In this document: one piece after another, positions 8,334 through 16,553 of the stretch | Layout of the letters: each line of letters starts with the position of its first letter | How positions within the stretch are numbered: position 1 is the stretch's first letter | NCBI RefSeq assembly: GCF_000720725.1 | Contig: NZ_JOCQ01000003.1 | Coordinates: forward strand, 114,208 to 178,207 | Reading direction: 5' to 3' | DNA: 64,000 bases | Source of the DNA: Streptomyces rimosus subsp. rimosus | GTDB lineage: Bacteria > Actinomycetota > Actinomycetes > Streptomycetales > Streptomycetaceae | Made by a program: the position numbers and the translations under genes | Notes under the pieces: model-generated | Database searches by the model: none | What the model saw: the letters and a program-made list of their open reading frames with translations, nothing else | What the model was told of the DNA's origin: nothing

Positions 8334-10063
8334 GCGGCCTCCTGCTCGGTGAGCTGGGACAGGACGATCTCCCGGTACGTCTCGTTGTCCGCCATCAGTT
8401 CGGTGTGGGTGCCGGTGCCGACGACCCGGCCCTCGTCCAGGACCACGATGCGGTCGGCGCCGCGGATGGTGGAGACCCGCTGGGCGACGATCACGACGGT
8501 GGCACGGCCCGTCTCGCGGGCCAGCGCGGCCCGCAGGGCTGCGTCGGTGGCGTAGTCCAGGGCCGAGAAGGAGTCGTCGAACAGGTAGATCTCCGGTTTG
8601 CGCACCAGTGCCCGCGCTATGGCCAGACGCTGCCGCTGCCCGCCGGAGACGTTGCCGCCGCCCTGGGCTATCGGCGCGTTGAGACCGCCGTCCATGGCCT
8701 CGACGAAGTCGCGGGCCTGCGCGGTCTGCAGCGCGTGCCACAGCTCCTCGTCGGTGGCGTCCGGGTTGCCGTAGCGCAGGTTCGTGGCGACGGTCCCGGA
8801 GAAGAGGTACGGCTTCTGGGGGACGAGGCCGATGACGGAGGCCAGCGTTTCGGGGGCGAGGGTGCGCACGTCCACGCCGTCCACCAGCACCTGGCCGCCG
8901 GTCGCGTCGAACAGCCGGGGCACCAGGCCCAGCAGGGTGGACTTGCCGCTGCCGGTGGAGCCGATGACGGCGGTGGTCTCCCCCGGCCGGGCGCGCAGCG
9001 AGATGTCCTTGAGGACCGGCTCCTCGGCGCCCGGGAAGCGGAACTCCACCCCGCGCAGTTCCAGTTCACCGTGCCGGCGCAGCTCGGTGACCGGGGCCTT
9101 CGGCGGGATGACGCTGCTGTCGGTGCCCAGCACCTCCTCGATGCGCTCGGCGCAGACCTCGGCGCGCGGCAGCATCATCACCATGAACGTCGCCATCATG
9201 ATCGACATGAAGATGTACATCAGATAGCTGAGGAAGGCGGTCAGCGCGCCGATCTGCATGCCACCGCTGTCGATGCGGTGCCCGCCGAACCAGACCACCG
9301 CCACGCTGGAGACGTTCACGACCAGCATGACCAGCGGGAACATCAGCGACATCAGCCGGCCGGCGCGCAGCGAGACGTCATACAGGTCGTGGTTGGCACC
9401 CGCGAAACGCTCACGCTCGTACCCGTCGCGCACGAACGCCCGGATGACCCGTATACCGGTGATCTGCTCGCGCAGCACCCGGTTGACGGTGTCGATGCGC
9501 TCCTGCACACCGCGGAACAGCGGGCGCATCCGGCGCACGATCAGCGACACCAGGACCGCCAGCACCGGCACGATGACCAGGATCAGGCCGGACAGCGGCA
9601 CGTCCTGGTTGAGCGCCATCACCACGCCGCCGACGCACATGATGGGCGCCGCGACCATCATCGTGAACGTCATCAGGACCAGCATCTGGACCTGCTGCAC
9701 GTCGTTGGTGGTACGGGTGATCAGGGACGGCGCGCCGAACCGGCCCACCTCACGGGCGGAGAAGGACTGCACCCGGTCGAAGACCGCGGCCCGGATGTCC
9801 CGGCCCAGCGCCATGGCCGTACGGGCGCCGAAGTACACCGCCCCTATGGAGCAGCAGATCTGCAGCAGCGTCACGCCGATCATGACGCCGCCGAGACCGA
9901 CGATGTAGCCCATGTCCCCCTTGATGACGCCGTCGTCGATGATGTCGGCGTTCAGGGTGGGCAGGTAGAGGGTGGCCAGCGTCTGGATGAGCTGGAGCAG
10001 CACGATCAGGGATATGGGGCGCATATGGGGTCGCAGATGCGCCCGCGCCAATCGGACCAACAC
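8330..10063 (-). CDS. ABC exporter half-transporter, degenerate-site subunit
   Basis: 577 residues. An N-terminal six-helix membrane domain (LIVLLQLIQTLATLYLPTLN at the start) precedes an ATPase with Walker A GSTGSGKST and signature VSGGQRQRLAIARAL. Walker B reads IYLFDDSFSALD, so the catalytic Glu is replaced by Asp, the known hallmark of the non-catalytic site in heterodimeric exporters. The switch His is replaced by Gln (VIVAQRVSTI). The start is taken as GTG 10063, where AAAGG runs into the codon; an internal ATG at 10024 is possible. It is the first gene of the two-gene exporter operon. Confidence 0.92.
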   Translation of the reverse strand: MLVRLARAHLRPHMRPISLIVLLQLIQTLATLYLPTLNADIIDDGVIKGDMGYIVGLGGVMIGVTLLQICCSIGAVYFGARTAMALGRDIRAAVFDRVQSFSAREVGRFGAPSLITRTTNDVQQVQMLVLMTFTMMVAAPIMCVGGVVMALNQDVPLSGLILVIVPVLAVLVSLIVRRMRPLFRGVQERIDTVNRVLREQITGIRVIRAFVRDGYERERFAGANHDLYDVSLRAGRLMSLMFPLVMLVVNVSSVAVVWFGGHRIDSGGMQIGALTAFLSYLMYIFMSIMMATFMVMMLPRAEVCAERIEEVLGTDSSVIPPKAPVTELRRHGELELRGVEFRFPGAEEPVLKDISLRARPGETTAVIGSTGSGKSTLLGLVPRLFDATGGQVLVDGVDVRTLAPETLASVIGLVPQKPYLFSGTVATNLRYGNPDATDEELWHALQTAQARDFVEAMDGGLNAPIAQGGGNVSGGQRQRLAIARALVRKPEIYLFDDSFSALDYATDAALRAALARETGRATVVIVAQRVSTIRGADRIVVLDEGRVVGTGTHTELMADNETYREIVLSQLTEQEAA

Positions 10064-10239
10064 CTTTCGAGCCTAAGCGAGCGATGACCACCGGCAATCG
10101 AATTTCCCGGCGCCACCCGAACGGGCCAGAGGGTTTTGCCAGAACTTGTCCGGACACCCGCCGCGGTCGACCGGAACGGGGGGCCTCGCGGCGTACGCCA
10201 TCATGGAGGCACCCTGAACGACGCGACGACGTGACCACG

Positions 10240-10283
10240 TAACGACGCACGACGAACGACGAACAACGACGAACGACGACGAA
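10240..10283. repeat. ACGACGA-type short direct repeats
   Basis: Degenerate copies of ACGACGAAC run through the leader just before the MoaD-like gene. The rest of the divergent 10064-10292 region shows no ORF; it must hold promoters for both directions, but I cannot pick out hexamers with confidence. Confidence 0.45.
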
Positions 10284-10292
10284 GAGGCCGCC

Positions 10293-10556
10293 GTGACAAC
10301 AACAGGCACCGTGCGCTACTGGGCCGCGGCGAAAGCCGCCGCCGGCACCGCCGAGGAGCCGTACGCGGCGGCGACGCTCGCCGAGGCGCTGGCCGCGGCG
10401 CGCGAGCGGCACGCCGCGAACCCGGAGTTCGCCCGCGTCCTGCTGCGCTGTTCGTTCCTGGTGGACGGGGACCCGGTCGGCAGCCGCGATCACGCGGCCG
10501 TCCGGCTGGCCGAGGGCGGCACCGTCGAGGTCCTGCCGCCGTTCGCGGGAGGATGA
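10293..10556 (+). CDS. MoaD/ThiS-family sulfur carrier protein
   Basis: 87 residues, GTG start preceded by GAGG. It is a ubiquitin-like fold protein (VRYWAAAKAAAGT near the start; GTVEVLPPFAGG at the end). The C-terminal Gly-Gly is the site of adenylation and thiocarboxylation in MoaD, ThiS and CysO. Which pathway it serves is not visible here, though a sulfurtransferase operon lies 3 kb downstream. Its stop overlaps the next ATG (ATGA). Confidence 0.88.
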   Translation: MTTTGTVRYWAAAKAAAGTAEEPYAAATLAEALAAARERHAANPEFARVLLRCSFLVDGDPVGSRDHAAVRLAEGGTVEVLPPFAGG

Positions 10557-12088
10557 GCGAGAGCATGAGCGAGAACCAGTCGCCGAATCCGTACGGGTCC
10601 TACGGGCCGTACGAGCCGCAGGACCAGCAGCAGCCGCAGCGCCCCGCCCCCGACCCGCAGGCGCCGTACGGGGCGCCCGGGACGTACGAGAACAGCGGTG
10701 CGTACGGGGCGCAGGAGTCGCAGTCGTACGGCGGTTACGACGGCACGTACGGCCAGGCGCCGCAGCAGCCGTACGGGCAGCAGCCGCAGCAGTCGTACGG
10801 ACAGCAGGCATACGGAACCCCGCCGTACGGGCAGCAACAGCACCAGCAGCATCCCCCGCAGCACAACTACGACGCGTACGGGCAGCCCCAGCAGACGGCC
10901 TGGCCCGCGGCGGCCGGACAACAGCAGCAGACCGGGCAGTACGGACAGCCGGGGCAGGGCGGGCAGTCCGGCCAGTACGCCACCGGCCACGACGGCCGTC
11001 CGGGCTACGGCCAGGCCCCGGCCCAGGGCACTTCGTACGGACAGGACGCCTACGCCACGGGCGGCGGCCAGGACGACCCGCAGACCCAGATCTGGACGGC
11101 GCCGACCTGGGAGACCAGCACCGACCTGCCGGTCGTGAACCGACCCGGCCCGGGGACCGACCCGTCGGCCGCGGAAACCTCGTACCTGCCGAAGCAGAGC
11201 CCCGTGCCGGCCGCCGCGCGCAGCCCCCAGCCGCAGCCCCAGTCCCCGCCGCAGACCGGCGCGCGGTCGCGGCACCGGGGCGCGGCGGAGCCCGAGCGGC
11301 CGTCGGACGGGCCCGCGCCCGACCTGTCGCAGCTCGCGCCCAACCAGCGCGCCCGCGCCGAGGGCCGGTCGCCGATCATCCCGCCCGGCCTCCAGCCCGC
11401 GGCCGTCACCGCCGCGCTGGCCGCGCTCCTGGCGCTCGCCGCGCCGCTGCCCCGGGTGGCCCTGATGGTGCCGGTGGTGCTGCTCCAGGCCGTCACCGCG
11501 GCCGGCTGGTTCCGCCTCAACGGCATGTGGCCGGCCCGGCAGGGCATCGCGCTCGCCTTCCTGGCAGGTGTGACCACCGACATCGCGCTGCTGGCCACCG
11601 ACCGCGAACAGGCGCCCGTGGTCGCCATCGGCACGCTCGGCGTCTGGTGCCTGTTCGTGCTGATCCTCCAGCTGCGCAACCGCAGCAGCGCCGACGAGCG
11701 GATGTACGCGCTGACCGCGGGCCTCACCTCGACCGCCCTCACGGTGCTGGCCGCCGGCCAGCTGGCCGCCGCGGCGAGCGCGGTGACGGTGGGCTGCGTC
11801 GCGGTGGCCGTGGCCACCCTCGCCCGCGCGCTGCCGCTGCCCCCGGTCCCGTCGCTCGCCGTCGCCCTGCTCGGCGGCGCGGGCGCGGGCATCGCGGCCG
11901 GCCAGCTCACCGGCCTGGGCGCGGCCGGCGCCCTGCTCGGCCTGGTGGCCGCGGGCTGCGCCCTGATCGGCCTCCGCGTGGCCAGCTACGACTACCCGTC
12001 CCGCTTCGTCCACCTCACCGCGGGCGTGGCCCTGCCGCTGACGCTGGCGGCGCCGGCGGTGTACGTCCTGGGGCGGGCGCTGGTCTGA
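10553..12088 (+). CDS. Gln/Tyr/Pro-rich membrane protein of unknown function
   Basis: 511 residues. Residues 1 to about 270 are disordered, with many YG, PYG and QQ repeats. Residues from about 285 to the end form roughly seven or eight hydrophobic helices (AVTAALAALLALAAPLP, LALVAAG-type segments). It overlaps the MoaD-like gene by 4 nt, so the two are co-transcribed. No known domain is recognised. Such tails are common in streptomycete membrane proteins and carry little functional information. Confidence 0.85.
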   Translation: MSESMSENQSPNPYGSYGPYEPQDQQQPQRPAPDPQAPYGAPGTYENSGAYGAQESQSYGGYDGTYGQAPQQPYGQQPQQSYGQQAYGTPPYGQQQHQQHPPQHNYDAYGQPQQTAWPAAAGQQQQTGQYGQPGQGGQSGQYATGHDGRPGYGQAPAQGTSYGQDAYATGGGQDDPQTQIWTAPTWETSTDLPVVNRPGPGTDPSAAETSYLPKQSPVPAAARSPQPQPQSPPQTGARSRHRGAAEPERPSDGPAPDLSQLAPNQRARAEGRSPIIPPGLQPAAVTAALAALLALAAPLPRVALMVPVVLLQAVTAAGWFRLNGMWPARQGIALAFLAGVTTDIALLATDREQAPVVAIGTLGVWCLFVLILQLRNRSSADERMYALTAGLTSTALTVLAAGQLAAAASAVTVGCVAVAVATLARALPLPPVPSLAVALLGGAGAGIAAGQLTGLGAAGALLGLVAAGCALIGLRVASYDYPSRFVHLTAGVALPLTLAAPAVYVLGRALV

Positions 12089-12100
12089 CACACCGGTTCA

Positions 12101-12132
12101 CGGGCGGGCCCGGTGTTACGCGGGTCCGCCCG
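12101..12132 (+). terminator. Hairpin after the membrane protein gene
   Basis: CGGGCGGGCCCG pairs with CGGGTCCGCCCG (12 positions, one G-T) around an 8-nt loop, 13 nt after the stop. It is followed by C-rich rather than T-rich sequence. Confidence 0.6.
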
Positions 12133-12273
12133 CCCCCCTGCCGGAGGTGGTGCCCCGGACCGCGAAGATCCGTCTCCCCGCACCGGCCGGTTAGGCTCAC
12201 GGGAACAGACCGGGGGTCTGACCCGGTACGAAACCGGGCCGAAATCGGCCCCACGCCTGGGGGTAGTGGTTCG

Positions 12274-12984
12274 ATGCGCGCACTGAAAGTGCTGTTGGTG
12301 ATCGTCGTGATACTCGGCGGCCTGTTCGTGGCCGCCGACCGGGTGGCCGTGAACATCGCCGAGGACAAGGCCGCGGACAAGATCCGCAGCAGCCAGGGGC
12401 TGGACCGTACGCCCGAGGTCTCGATCGCCGGCTTCCCGTTCCTGACGCAGGTCGCGAACCGCAGCCTGGACGAGGTGGACGCCAGGATCGACGGCTTGAA
12501 CGCCACCGCCGAGGGCCACACGCTGCGCATCCAGCAGCTGTCGGCGCAGTTCCACGACGTGAAGCTGACCAGCGACTACACCTCGATCGAGAGCGCCGCG
12601 AGCGCGACCGGCGAGGCCCGTATCTCGTACGCGGACCTGACCACCGCGTCCGGCAAGAACGTCAAGGTGAGCTACGGCGGCGAGAAGAACGGCAAGAGCC
12701 AGGTGAAGATCTCGCCGAACCTGCCGAACCTGCCGATGCTGAACGCGCTGGAGGTCACCGGCACGGTGAGCGTCACGGGCGGCGACACCGTACGGCTGCG
12801 CGCCGACAAGCTCCCGGCCCTGTGCTCGCAGCTGTCCGCCTGCCGCGACCAGGTCCGCGCGCAGACCGACCACGAGTGGAAGCTGGACCGGCTGCCCGGC
12901 GGTCTGAAGCTGGACAAGGTCGTCTCGACGCGCGACGGCATCTCGATCTCGGCCAGCGGCACGAACGTCAAGATCCAGGGCTGA
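12274..12984 (+). CDS. LmeA-family (DUF2993) phospholipid-binding envelope protein
   Basis: 236 residues. An N-terminal membrane anchor (VLLVIVVILGGLFVAADRV) is followed by a beta-rich DUF2993 domain: TPEVSIAGFPFLTQVANRSL, LTSDYTSI and ISASGTNVKIQG. In mycobacteria LmeA binds phospholipid and affects lipomannan elongation; whether this role holds in Streptomyces is unknown. The chosen ATG is the one directly before the anchor. Upstream Shine-Dalgarno sequence is weak (GGGGGTAGTGG). Confidence 0.85.
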   Translation: MRALKVLLVIVVILGGLFVAADRVAVNIAEDKAADKIRSSQGLDRTPEVSIAGFPFLTQVANRSLDEVDARIDGLNATAEGHTLRIQQLSAQFHDVKLTSDYTSIESAASATGEARISYADLTTASGKNVKVSYGGEKNGKSQVKISPNLPNLPMLNALEVTGTVSVTGGDTVRLRADKLPALCSQLSACRDQVRAQTDHEWKLDRLPGGLKLDKVVSTRDGISISASGTNVKIQG

Positions 12985-12999
12985 GAGCCGGTGCCGTGA

Positions 13000-13033
13000 C
13001 CCCGGCCGGGGCTCCCCCCACCCCCGGCCGGGG
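13000..13033 (+). terminator. Paired CCCCGGCCGGGG palindromes
   Basis: Two identical 12-bp palindromes (13000-13011 and 13022-13033), separated by ten C-rich bases, lie 16 nt after the LmeA-like gene. They can pair with each other or fold singly. The remainder up to 13200 shows no gene. Confidence 0.5.
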
Positions 13034-13207
13034 CGGTAACGGTACGGATCGCCGCGAAACACCCCGGCCGTCCGGGCACTGAGACACCCCGTCCCGCACG
13101 CCAGACCGACACCGCAGCGGAGGCCGCTCCGGGGTGCCCCGCAAGCCTCTTCCGGCCACCCCTCGTACCGCCATACGGACGAAGCCGTCTCAACATCCGA
13201 CACACCG

Positions 13208-13244
13208 GTGACACGTCAAGCCGTCCCTCCCTACGATCGGTCGC
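13208..13244 (+). promoter_or_regulatory. Promoter placing the transcript start at the leader-peptide ATG
   Basis: GTGACA (13208-13213), an 18-bp spacer and TACGAT (13232-13237) form a good vegetative promoter. The start point expected about 7 nt after the -10 falls on the A of ATG 13245, so the leader peptide would be leaderless. Confidence 0.65.
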
Positions 13245-13352
13245 ATGCAGAGCTCTCTGAGCGGTCCCCGTCACCGGGGACAGGCGAATCTCACGAAGCG
13301 GCGGGCAGTCGACCTGTGCCGCGTCGCCGCCATGCTCTGTCGCACTGCCTGA
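13245..13352 (+). CDS. Cysteine-containing leader peptide (35 aa) upstream of the sulfurtransferase operon
   Basis: The peptide ends LTKRRAVDLCRVAAMLCRTA. This 'R-R-x-VDL-x-R' plus terminal Cys pattern is the one seen in the small leader peptides in front of sulfur-metabolism genes in actinomycetes. The Cys codons are at 13317-13319 and 13338-13340, just before the stop. There is no Shine-Dalgarno; the promoter at 13208-13237 suggests a leaderless mRNA. In mycobacteria, Cys-rich leaderless ORFs before sulfurtransferase genes attenuate expression when cysteine is plentiful, and the same role is inferred here. Confidence 0.75.
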   Translation: MQSSLSGPRHRGQANLTKRRAVDLCRVAAMLCRTA

Positions 13353-13485
13353 CGGGCGGCCTCTCCCCCCGTACACGCCCGGCCCCACTGAGGCCACCCC
13401 TGCCACTTCCCACGCAGCGCCGCGACCCTCGCCGCAGCGCGCATCGGCGTACGCGTGCCCCGCAACTGCCCCGGAGGAGAACAAC

Positions 13486-14331
13486 ATGAGCCGTAGCGAC
13501 GTCCTGGTGGACGCCGACTGGGTCGAGGCCCACATCGACGACCCCAAGGTGGTCGTCGTCGAGGTCGACGAGGACACCTCGGCCTACGACAAGAACCACA
13601 TCAAGAACGCCGTCCGCATCGACTGGCAGAAGGACCTCCAGGACCCGGTGCGCCGCGACTTCGTCGACCAGGCGGGCTTCGAGAAGCTGCTCTCCGAGAA
13701 GGGCATCGCCAACGACGACACGGTCGTCCTCTACGGCGGCAACAACAACTGGTTCGCCTCGTACGCGTACTGGTACTTCAAGCTGTACGGCCACGGCAGC
13801 GTCAAGCTGCTCGACGGCGGCCGCAAGAAGTGGGAGCTGGACTCCCGCGACCTGGTCGACGGCTCGCAGGTGCCGAACCGCCCGAAGACCGACTACAAGG
13901 CGAAGGCCCAGGACACCTCCATCCGCGCCTTCCGGGACGACGTCGTCGCCGCGATCGACAACCTCAACCTGGTCGACGTGCGCTCCCCCGACGAGTTCAG
14001 CGGCAAGCTGCTCGCCCCCGCGCACCTGCCGCAGGAGCAGTCGCAGCGCCCCGGCCACGTGCCCAGCGCCCGCAACATCCCGTGGTCGAAGAACGCCAAC
14101 GACGACGGCACCTTCAAGTCGGACGACGAGCTCAAGGCCCTCTACGAGGCCGAGAACGTGGACCTGGCCAAGGACACCATCGCCTACTGCCGCATCGGCG
14201 AGCGCTCCGCGCTCACCTGGTTCGTCCTGCACGAGCTGCTCGGCCAGACCAACGTCAAGAACTACGACGGCTCCTGGACCGAGTACGGCTCGCTGGTCGG
14301 CGTGCCGATCGAGCTCGGCGCCGCGAAGTAG
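13486..14331 (+). CDS. Thiosulfate/3-mercaptopyruvate sulfurtransferase (tandem rhodanese)
   Basis: 281 residues, ATG with GGAGGAG. There are two rhodanese domains. The first (DVLVDADWVEAHIDDPKVVV, with SYAYWYFKLYGH) lacks an active-site Cys. The second has the catalytic loop AYCRIGERSALTW, whose Cys carries the persulfide. It transfers sulfur from thiosulfate to cyanide, thioredoxin or other acceptors. It is followed 57 nt later by the DUF1416 gene, an arrangement conserved in actinomycetes (CysA/SseC pair), and preceded by the Cys leader peptide. Confidence 0.94.
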   Translation: MSRSDVLVDADWVEAHIDDPKVVVVEVDEDTSAYDKNHIKNAVRIDWQKDLQDPVRRDFVDQAGFEKLLSEKGIANDDTVVLYGGNNNWFASYAYWYFKLYGHGSVKLLDGGRKKWELDSRDLVDGSQVPNRPKTDYKAKAQDTSIRAFRDDVVAAIDNLNLVDVRSPDEFSGKLLAPAHLPQEQSQRPGHVPSARNIPWSKNANDDGTFKSDDELKALYEAENVDLAKDTIAYCRIGERSALTWFVLHELLGQTNVKNYDGSWTEYGSLVGVPIELGAAK

Positions 14332-14388
14332 GCGCACCGCCGCAGTACCGCCTCCCCGTACCCCTCAACCCTCCAAGGAAGTACCGAC

Positions 14389-14676
14389 ATGTGTGGAGCA
14401 CAGGCCGGCGGCCCGGACGCTTCGACCATCAAGCCGGGCGAGACCACCATCCAGGGCAGCGTGACCCGCGACGGCCAGCCCGTCACCGGTTACGTGCGCC
14501 TGCTGGACAGCACCGGCGAGTTCACCGCGGAGGTCCCCACCTCGGCGACCGGTCAGTTCCGCTTCTACGCGGCCGAGGGCACCTGGACGCTGCGCGCGCT
14601 GGTCCCGGGCGGGACCGCCGACCGCACCGTGGTCGCCCAGAAGGGCGGTCTCGCGGAGGTCGCCATCGCCGTCTGA
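14389..14676 (+). CDS. DUF1416 (SseC-like) protein of the sulfurtransferase operon
   Basis: 95 residues, starting MCGAQAGGPD with Cys at position 2. The body is a carboxypeptidase-regulatory-like beta sandwich (TTIQGSVTRDGQPVTGYVRL, TGQFRFYAAEGTWTLRALV). It is found next to sulfurtransferase genes throughout actinobacteria. The biochemical role is unknown; a sulfur-acceptor or accessory role is guessed from context and the invariant N-terminal Cys. Confidence 0.9.
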   Translation: MCGAQAGGPDASTIKPGETTIQGSVTRDGQPVTGYVRLLDSTGEFTAEVPTSATGQFRFYAAEGTWTLRALVPGGTADRTVVAQKGGLAEVAIAV

Positions 14677-14707
14677 CGACGGCATCCATACGTACACGCG
14701 TACGGCC

Positions 14708-14759
14708 GGAGGGCCGCACCCCAGGGGTTTGGACGCCTTGGCTGGGGGTGCGGCCCTCC
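14708..14759 (+). terminator. Long-stem terminator of the sulfur operon
   Basis: GGAGGGCCGCACCCC (14708-14722) and GGGGTGCGGCCCTCC (14745-14759) form a perfect 15-bp stem with a 22-nt loop, 31 nt after the DUF1416 stop. Confidence 0.85.
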
Positions 14760-14798
14760 GCGCTTCCCAGGCACCCCCGCCGGACCTACGGTGGAAGC

Positions 14799-15086
14799 AT
14801 GTCCGCGCACCAGCGACCGCCCGCGCAGCGCCGGCACCGCCGGTACTTCGTCCTGATGGGCGTGTGCATCGCCCTGTTCGTGCTGGCGTGGGGCGTGGTA
14901 CGGCTGTGGTCCGTACCGGCGGCCGTGGCGATGTGCGTGGTCGCCATGGTCATCCCGCCGTTCGCGGCGATCATCGGCAACCGGCGGGAGCCGGGTGAGC
15001 GCTGGTGGGACGAGTCGGGCGACCCGGAGTCGGACCGGTGGTGGCGCGAGCTGGACGACCACGGCCCCGGGTCCGGCCGCCGCTGA
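14799..15086 (+). CDS. DUF3099-family small membrane protein
   Basis: 95 residues. A basic start (RPPAQRRHRRYFVL) leads into two membrane helices (VCIALFVLAWGVVRLW and VAMCVVAMVIPPFAAIIGN), then an acidic, Trp-rich tail (WWDESGD). This matches the DUF3099 pattern; function unknown. Confidence 0.8.
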   Translation: MSAHQRPPAQRRHRRYFVLMGVCIALFVLAWGVVRLWSVPAAVAMCVVAMVIPPFAAIIGNRREPGERWWDESGDPESDRWWRELDDHGPGSGRR

Positions 15087-15121
15087 GCCGCGGCCCCGGA
15101 CCACCGCCCCCGGTACACGCC

Positions 15122-15487
15122 TCAGTAGACCAGCGCCTGCACCCCGTCCGGCATGACCTCGCTCACGAAGACCTGTGCCCCGGCGATCCGGGCGCCCTCG
15201 ATCAGGTCCTTCTCCTCGATGTCCCGGCGGGCCGCGCACTGCGTGCACACGGTGACGGTGCCGCCGCCCGACACGATCCCGTCGATCAGGTCCGGCAGCG
15301 GGGCCGAATGCGGCAGCTCGAACTCCGCCGCGCGCCCCGGCAGCGCGAACCACGCCGACTCGCCGGTCAGCCACAGGGACACCTGCACCCCGCTGGCCAC
15401 GGCCACCGCCGCCACCGTGAACGCCTGCGAACACCGCTCGGGCGCGTCCGCCCCCGCCGTCACCTTGATCACCAGCTTCTTCGCCAT
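15122..15487 (-). CDS. DsrE-family sulfur-relay-like protein
   Basis: 121 residues. It has a DsrE/DsrF fold (MAKKLVIKVTAGADAPERCS; SGVQVSLWLTGESAWF) and a CTQC motif at about residues 81-84 that could carry or relay sulfur. It is convergent with the DUF3099 gene. Proximity to the sulfurtransferase operon supports, but does not prove, a sulfur-transfer role. Confidence 0.82.
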   Translation of the reverse strand: MAKKLVIKVTAGADAPERCSQAFTVAAVAVASGVQVSLWLTGESAWFALPGRAAEFELPHSAPLPDLIDGIVSGGGTVTVCTQCAARRDIEEKDLIEGARIAGAQVFVSEVMPDGVQALVY

Positions 15488-15627
15488 ACCCGCACTCTAG
15501 AGCGCCTCCGCACGTCCCCGGTCGCCCGCGCGCCGGGCGGGACCGACCTCACAGCGCCGGGCCCGACCGCGCCGACTAGACTCGCTCCCGGTCCGTAACA
15601 CCTCACTGACGTCCGAGGAGCGCGCTC

Positions 15628-15729
15628 GTGCTTGAGGCAGTCTTCACCACCCTGCTCGTCCTGGTCGCCGTCGGCGTCGTCGCCTTCGCCGGGCTGACCT
15701 GGAAGAAGCTGTACCAGGGCCAGCGCTAA
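15628..15729 (+). CDS. 33-residue single-pass membrane microprotein
   Basis: GTG start with GAGGAG about 7-9 nt upstream; the product begins MLEAVFTTLLVLVAVGVVAF and ends in a basic tail (TWKKLYQGQR). The hydrophobic core spans the membrane once. A clear ribosome site and a compact gene gap of 39 nt to the next gene favour a real gene; function unknown. Confidence 0.7.
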   Translation: MLEAVFTTLLVLVAVGVVAFAGLTWKKLYQGQR

Positions 15730-15768
15730 AGATTTAAACCCTTCCCCCGAAACAGATCGCCTGAGCTG

Positions 15769-16332
15769 ATGATCGAGATCCCTTCCGACCTGAACCCGGC
15801 CCTCGTGCCCCTCGCCTTCCTGCTGGGCAACTGGGAGGGCGCGGGCGTCGCCGACTTCCCCGGTTCCGAGAAGTGCAACTTCGGCCAGGAGGTCACCTTC
15901 ACCCACGACGGCCGTGACTTCCTGGAGTACACCTCGCACAGCTGGGTGCTCGACGGCGAGGGCAAGAAGGTCGCTCCGCTGGAGACCGAGTCCGGCTACT
16001 GGCGCATCGACAAGGACCGCAAGGTCGAGATCGTGATGATCCGCGACGGGGGTGTCGCGGAGGTCTGGTACGGCGAGCTGGCCGACCAGAAGCCGCAGAT
16101 CGACCTGGCCACCGACGCCGTCGCGCGCACCGCCGCCTCCGGCCCGTACACCGGCGGCAAGCGCCTGTACGGCTACGTGAACAGCGACCTGATGTGGGTC
16201 GGCGAGAAGGCCACCCCCGAGGTGCCGCTGCGCCCGTACATGTCCGCGCACCTGAAGAAGGTCGTCGACCCGCGCGAGTGGGCCAAGGACATCAAGGACC
16301 TGCCGGACGACGGCATCGCGTTCTTCAAGTAG
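15769..16332 (+). CDS. Nitrobindin-family heme-binding beta-barrel protein
   Basis: 187 residues. The N-terminal GNWEGAG motif and the C-terminal His in RPYMSAHLKKV (proximal heme ligand in the family) mark the FABP-like/nitrobindin (DUF1794) fold. Family members bind ferric heme and can isomerise peroxynitrite or bind NO. The preceding leader contains an AT-rich stretch (AAAGATTTAAACCC) that is unusual for this genome and may be part of the promoter region. Confidence 0.88.
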   Translation: MIEIPSDLNPALVPLAFLLGNWEGAGVADFPGSEKCNFGQEVTFTHDGRDFLEYTSHSWVLDGEGKKVAPLETESGYWRIDKDRKVEIVMIRDGGVAEVWYGELADQKPQIDLATDAVARTAASGPYTGGKRLYGYVNSDLMWVGEKATPEVPLRPYMSAHLKKVVDPREWAKDIKDLPDDGIAFFK

Positions 16333-16350
16333 ACGCACACCGTCACACTG

Positions 16351-16483
16351 CGCCCCGCGGGGAAAGTCCGGTGAGAGTCCGGCGCTGACCCGCAACGGTA
16401 AGCGGAAGCCTCCTTCCGCGAGCCCGATCGCCCGCGGGGGCGCCCGTTCCTGACAACTCGCCGTGGACTGCGAGGGGACTTTC
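16351..16483 (+). promoter_or_regulatory. Cobalamin riboswitch
   Basis: The core GGTGAGAGTCCGGCGCTGAC followed by CCGCAACGGTAAGC matches the conserved cobalamin aptamer, and the closing P1 arms CGCCCCGCGGGG (from 16351) and CCCGCGGGGGCG (to 16442) pair. Downstream, GGACTTTC (16476-16483) is an exact complement of GAAAGTCC (16362-16369) inside the aptamer, a likely switching helix. It precedes a FecCD-type permease operon, which it should repress when cobalamin binds. Confidence 0.8.
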
Positions 16484-16553
16484 GCCGCCGGCCTCGCGCC
16501 ACGCGCCGTCACCCCGAGCGTACGGACGCGGCCCGAGCCGAAGGCGTACGTCC

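Noticed and set aside
6450..10087. Long + strand open frames (701 and 603 codons) opposite the ABC exporter genes
   Set aside because: Acidic, His-rich shadow translations of well-supported ABC subunits; no domain or ribosome site.
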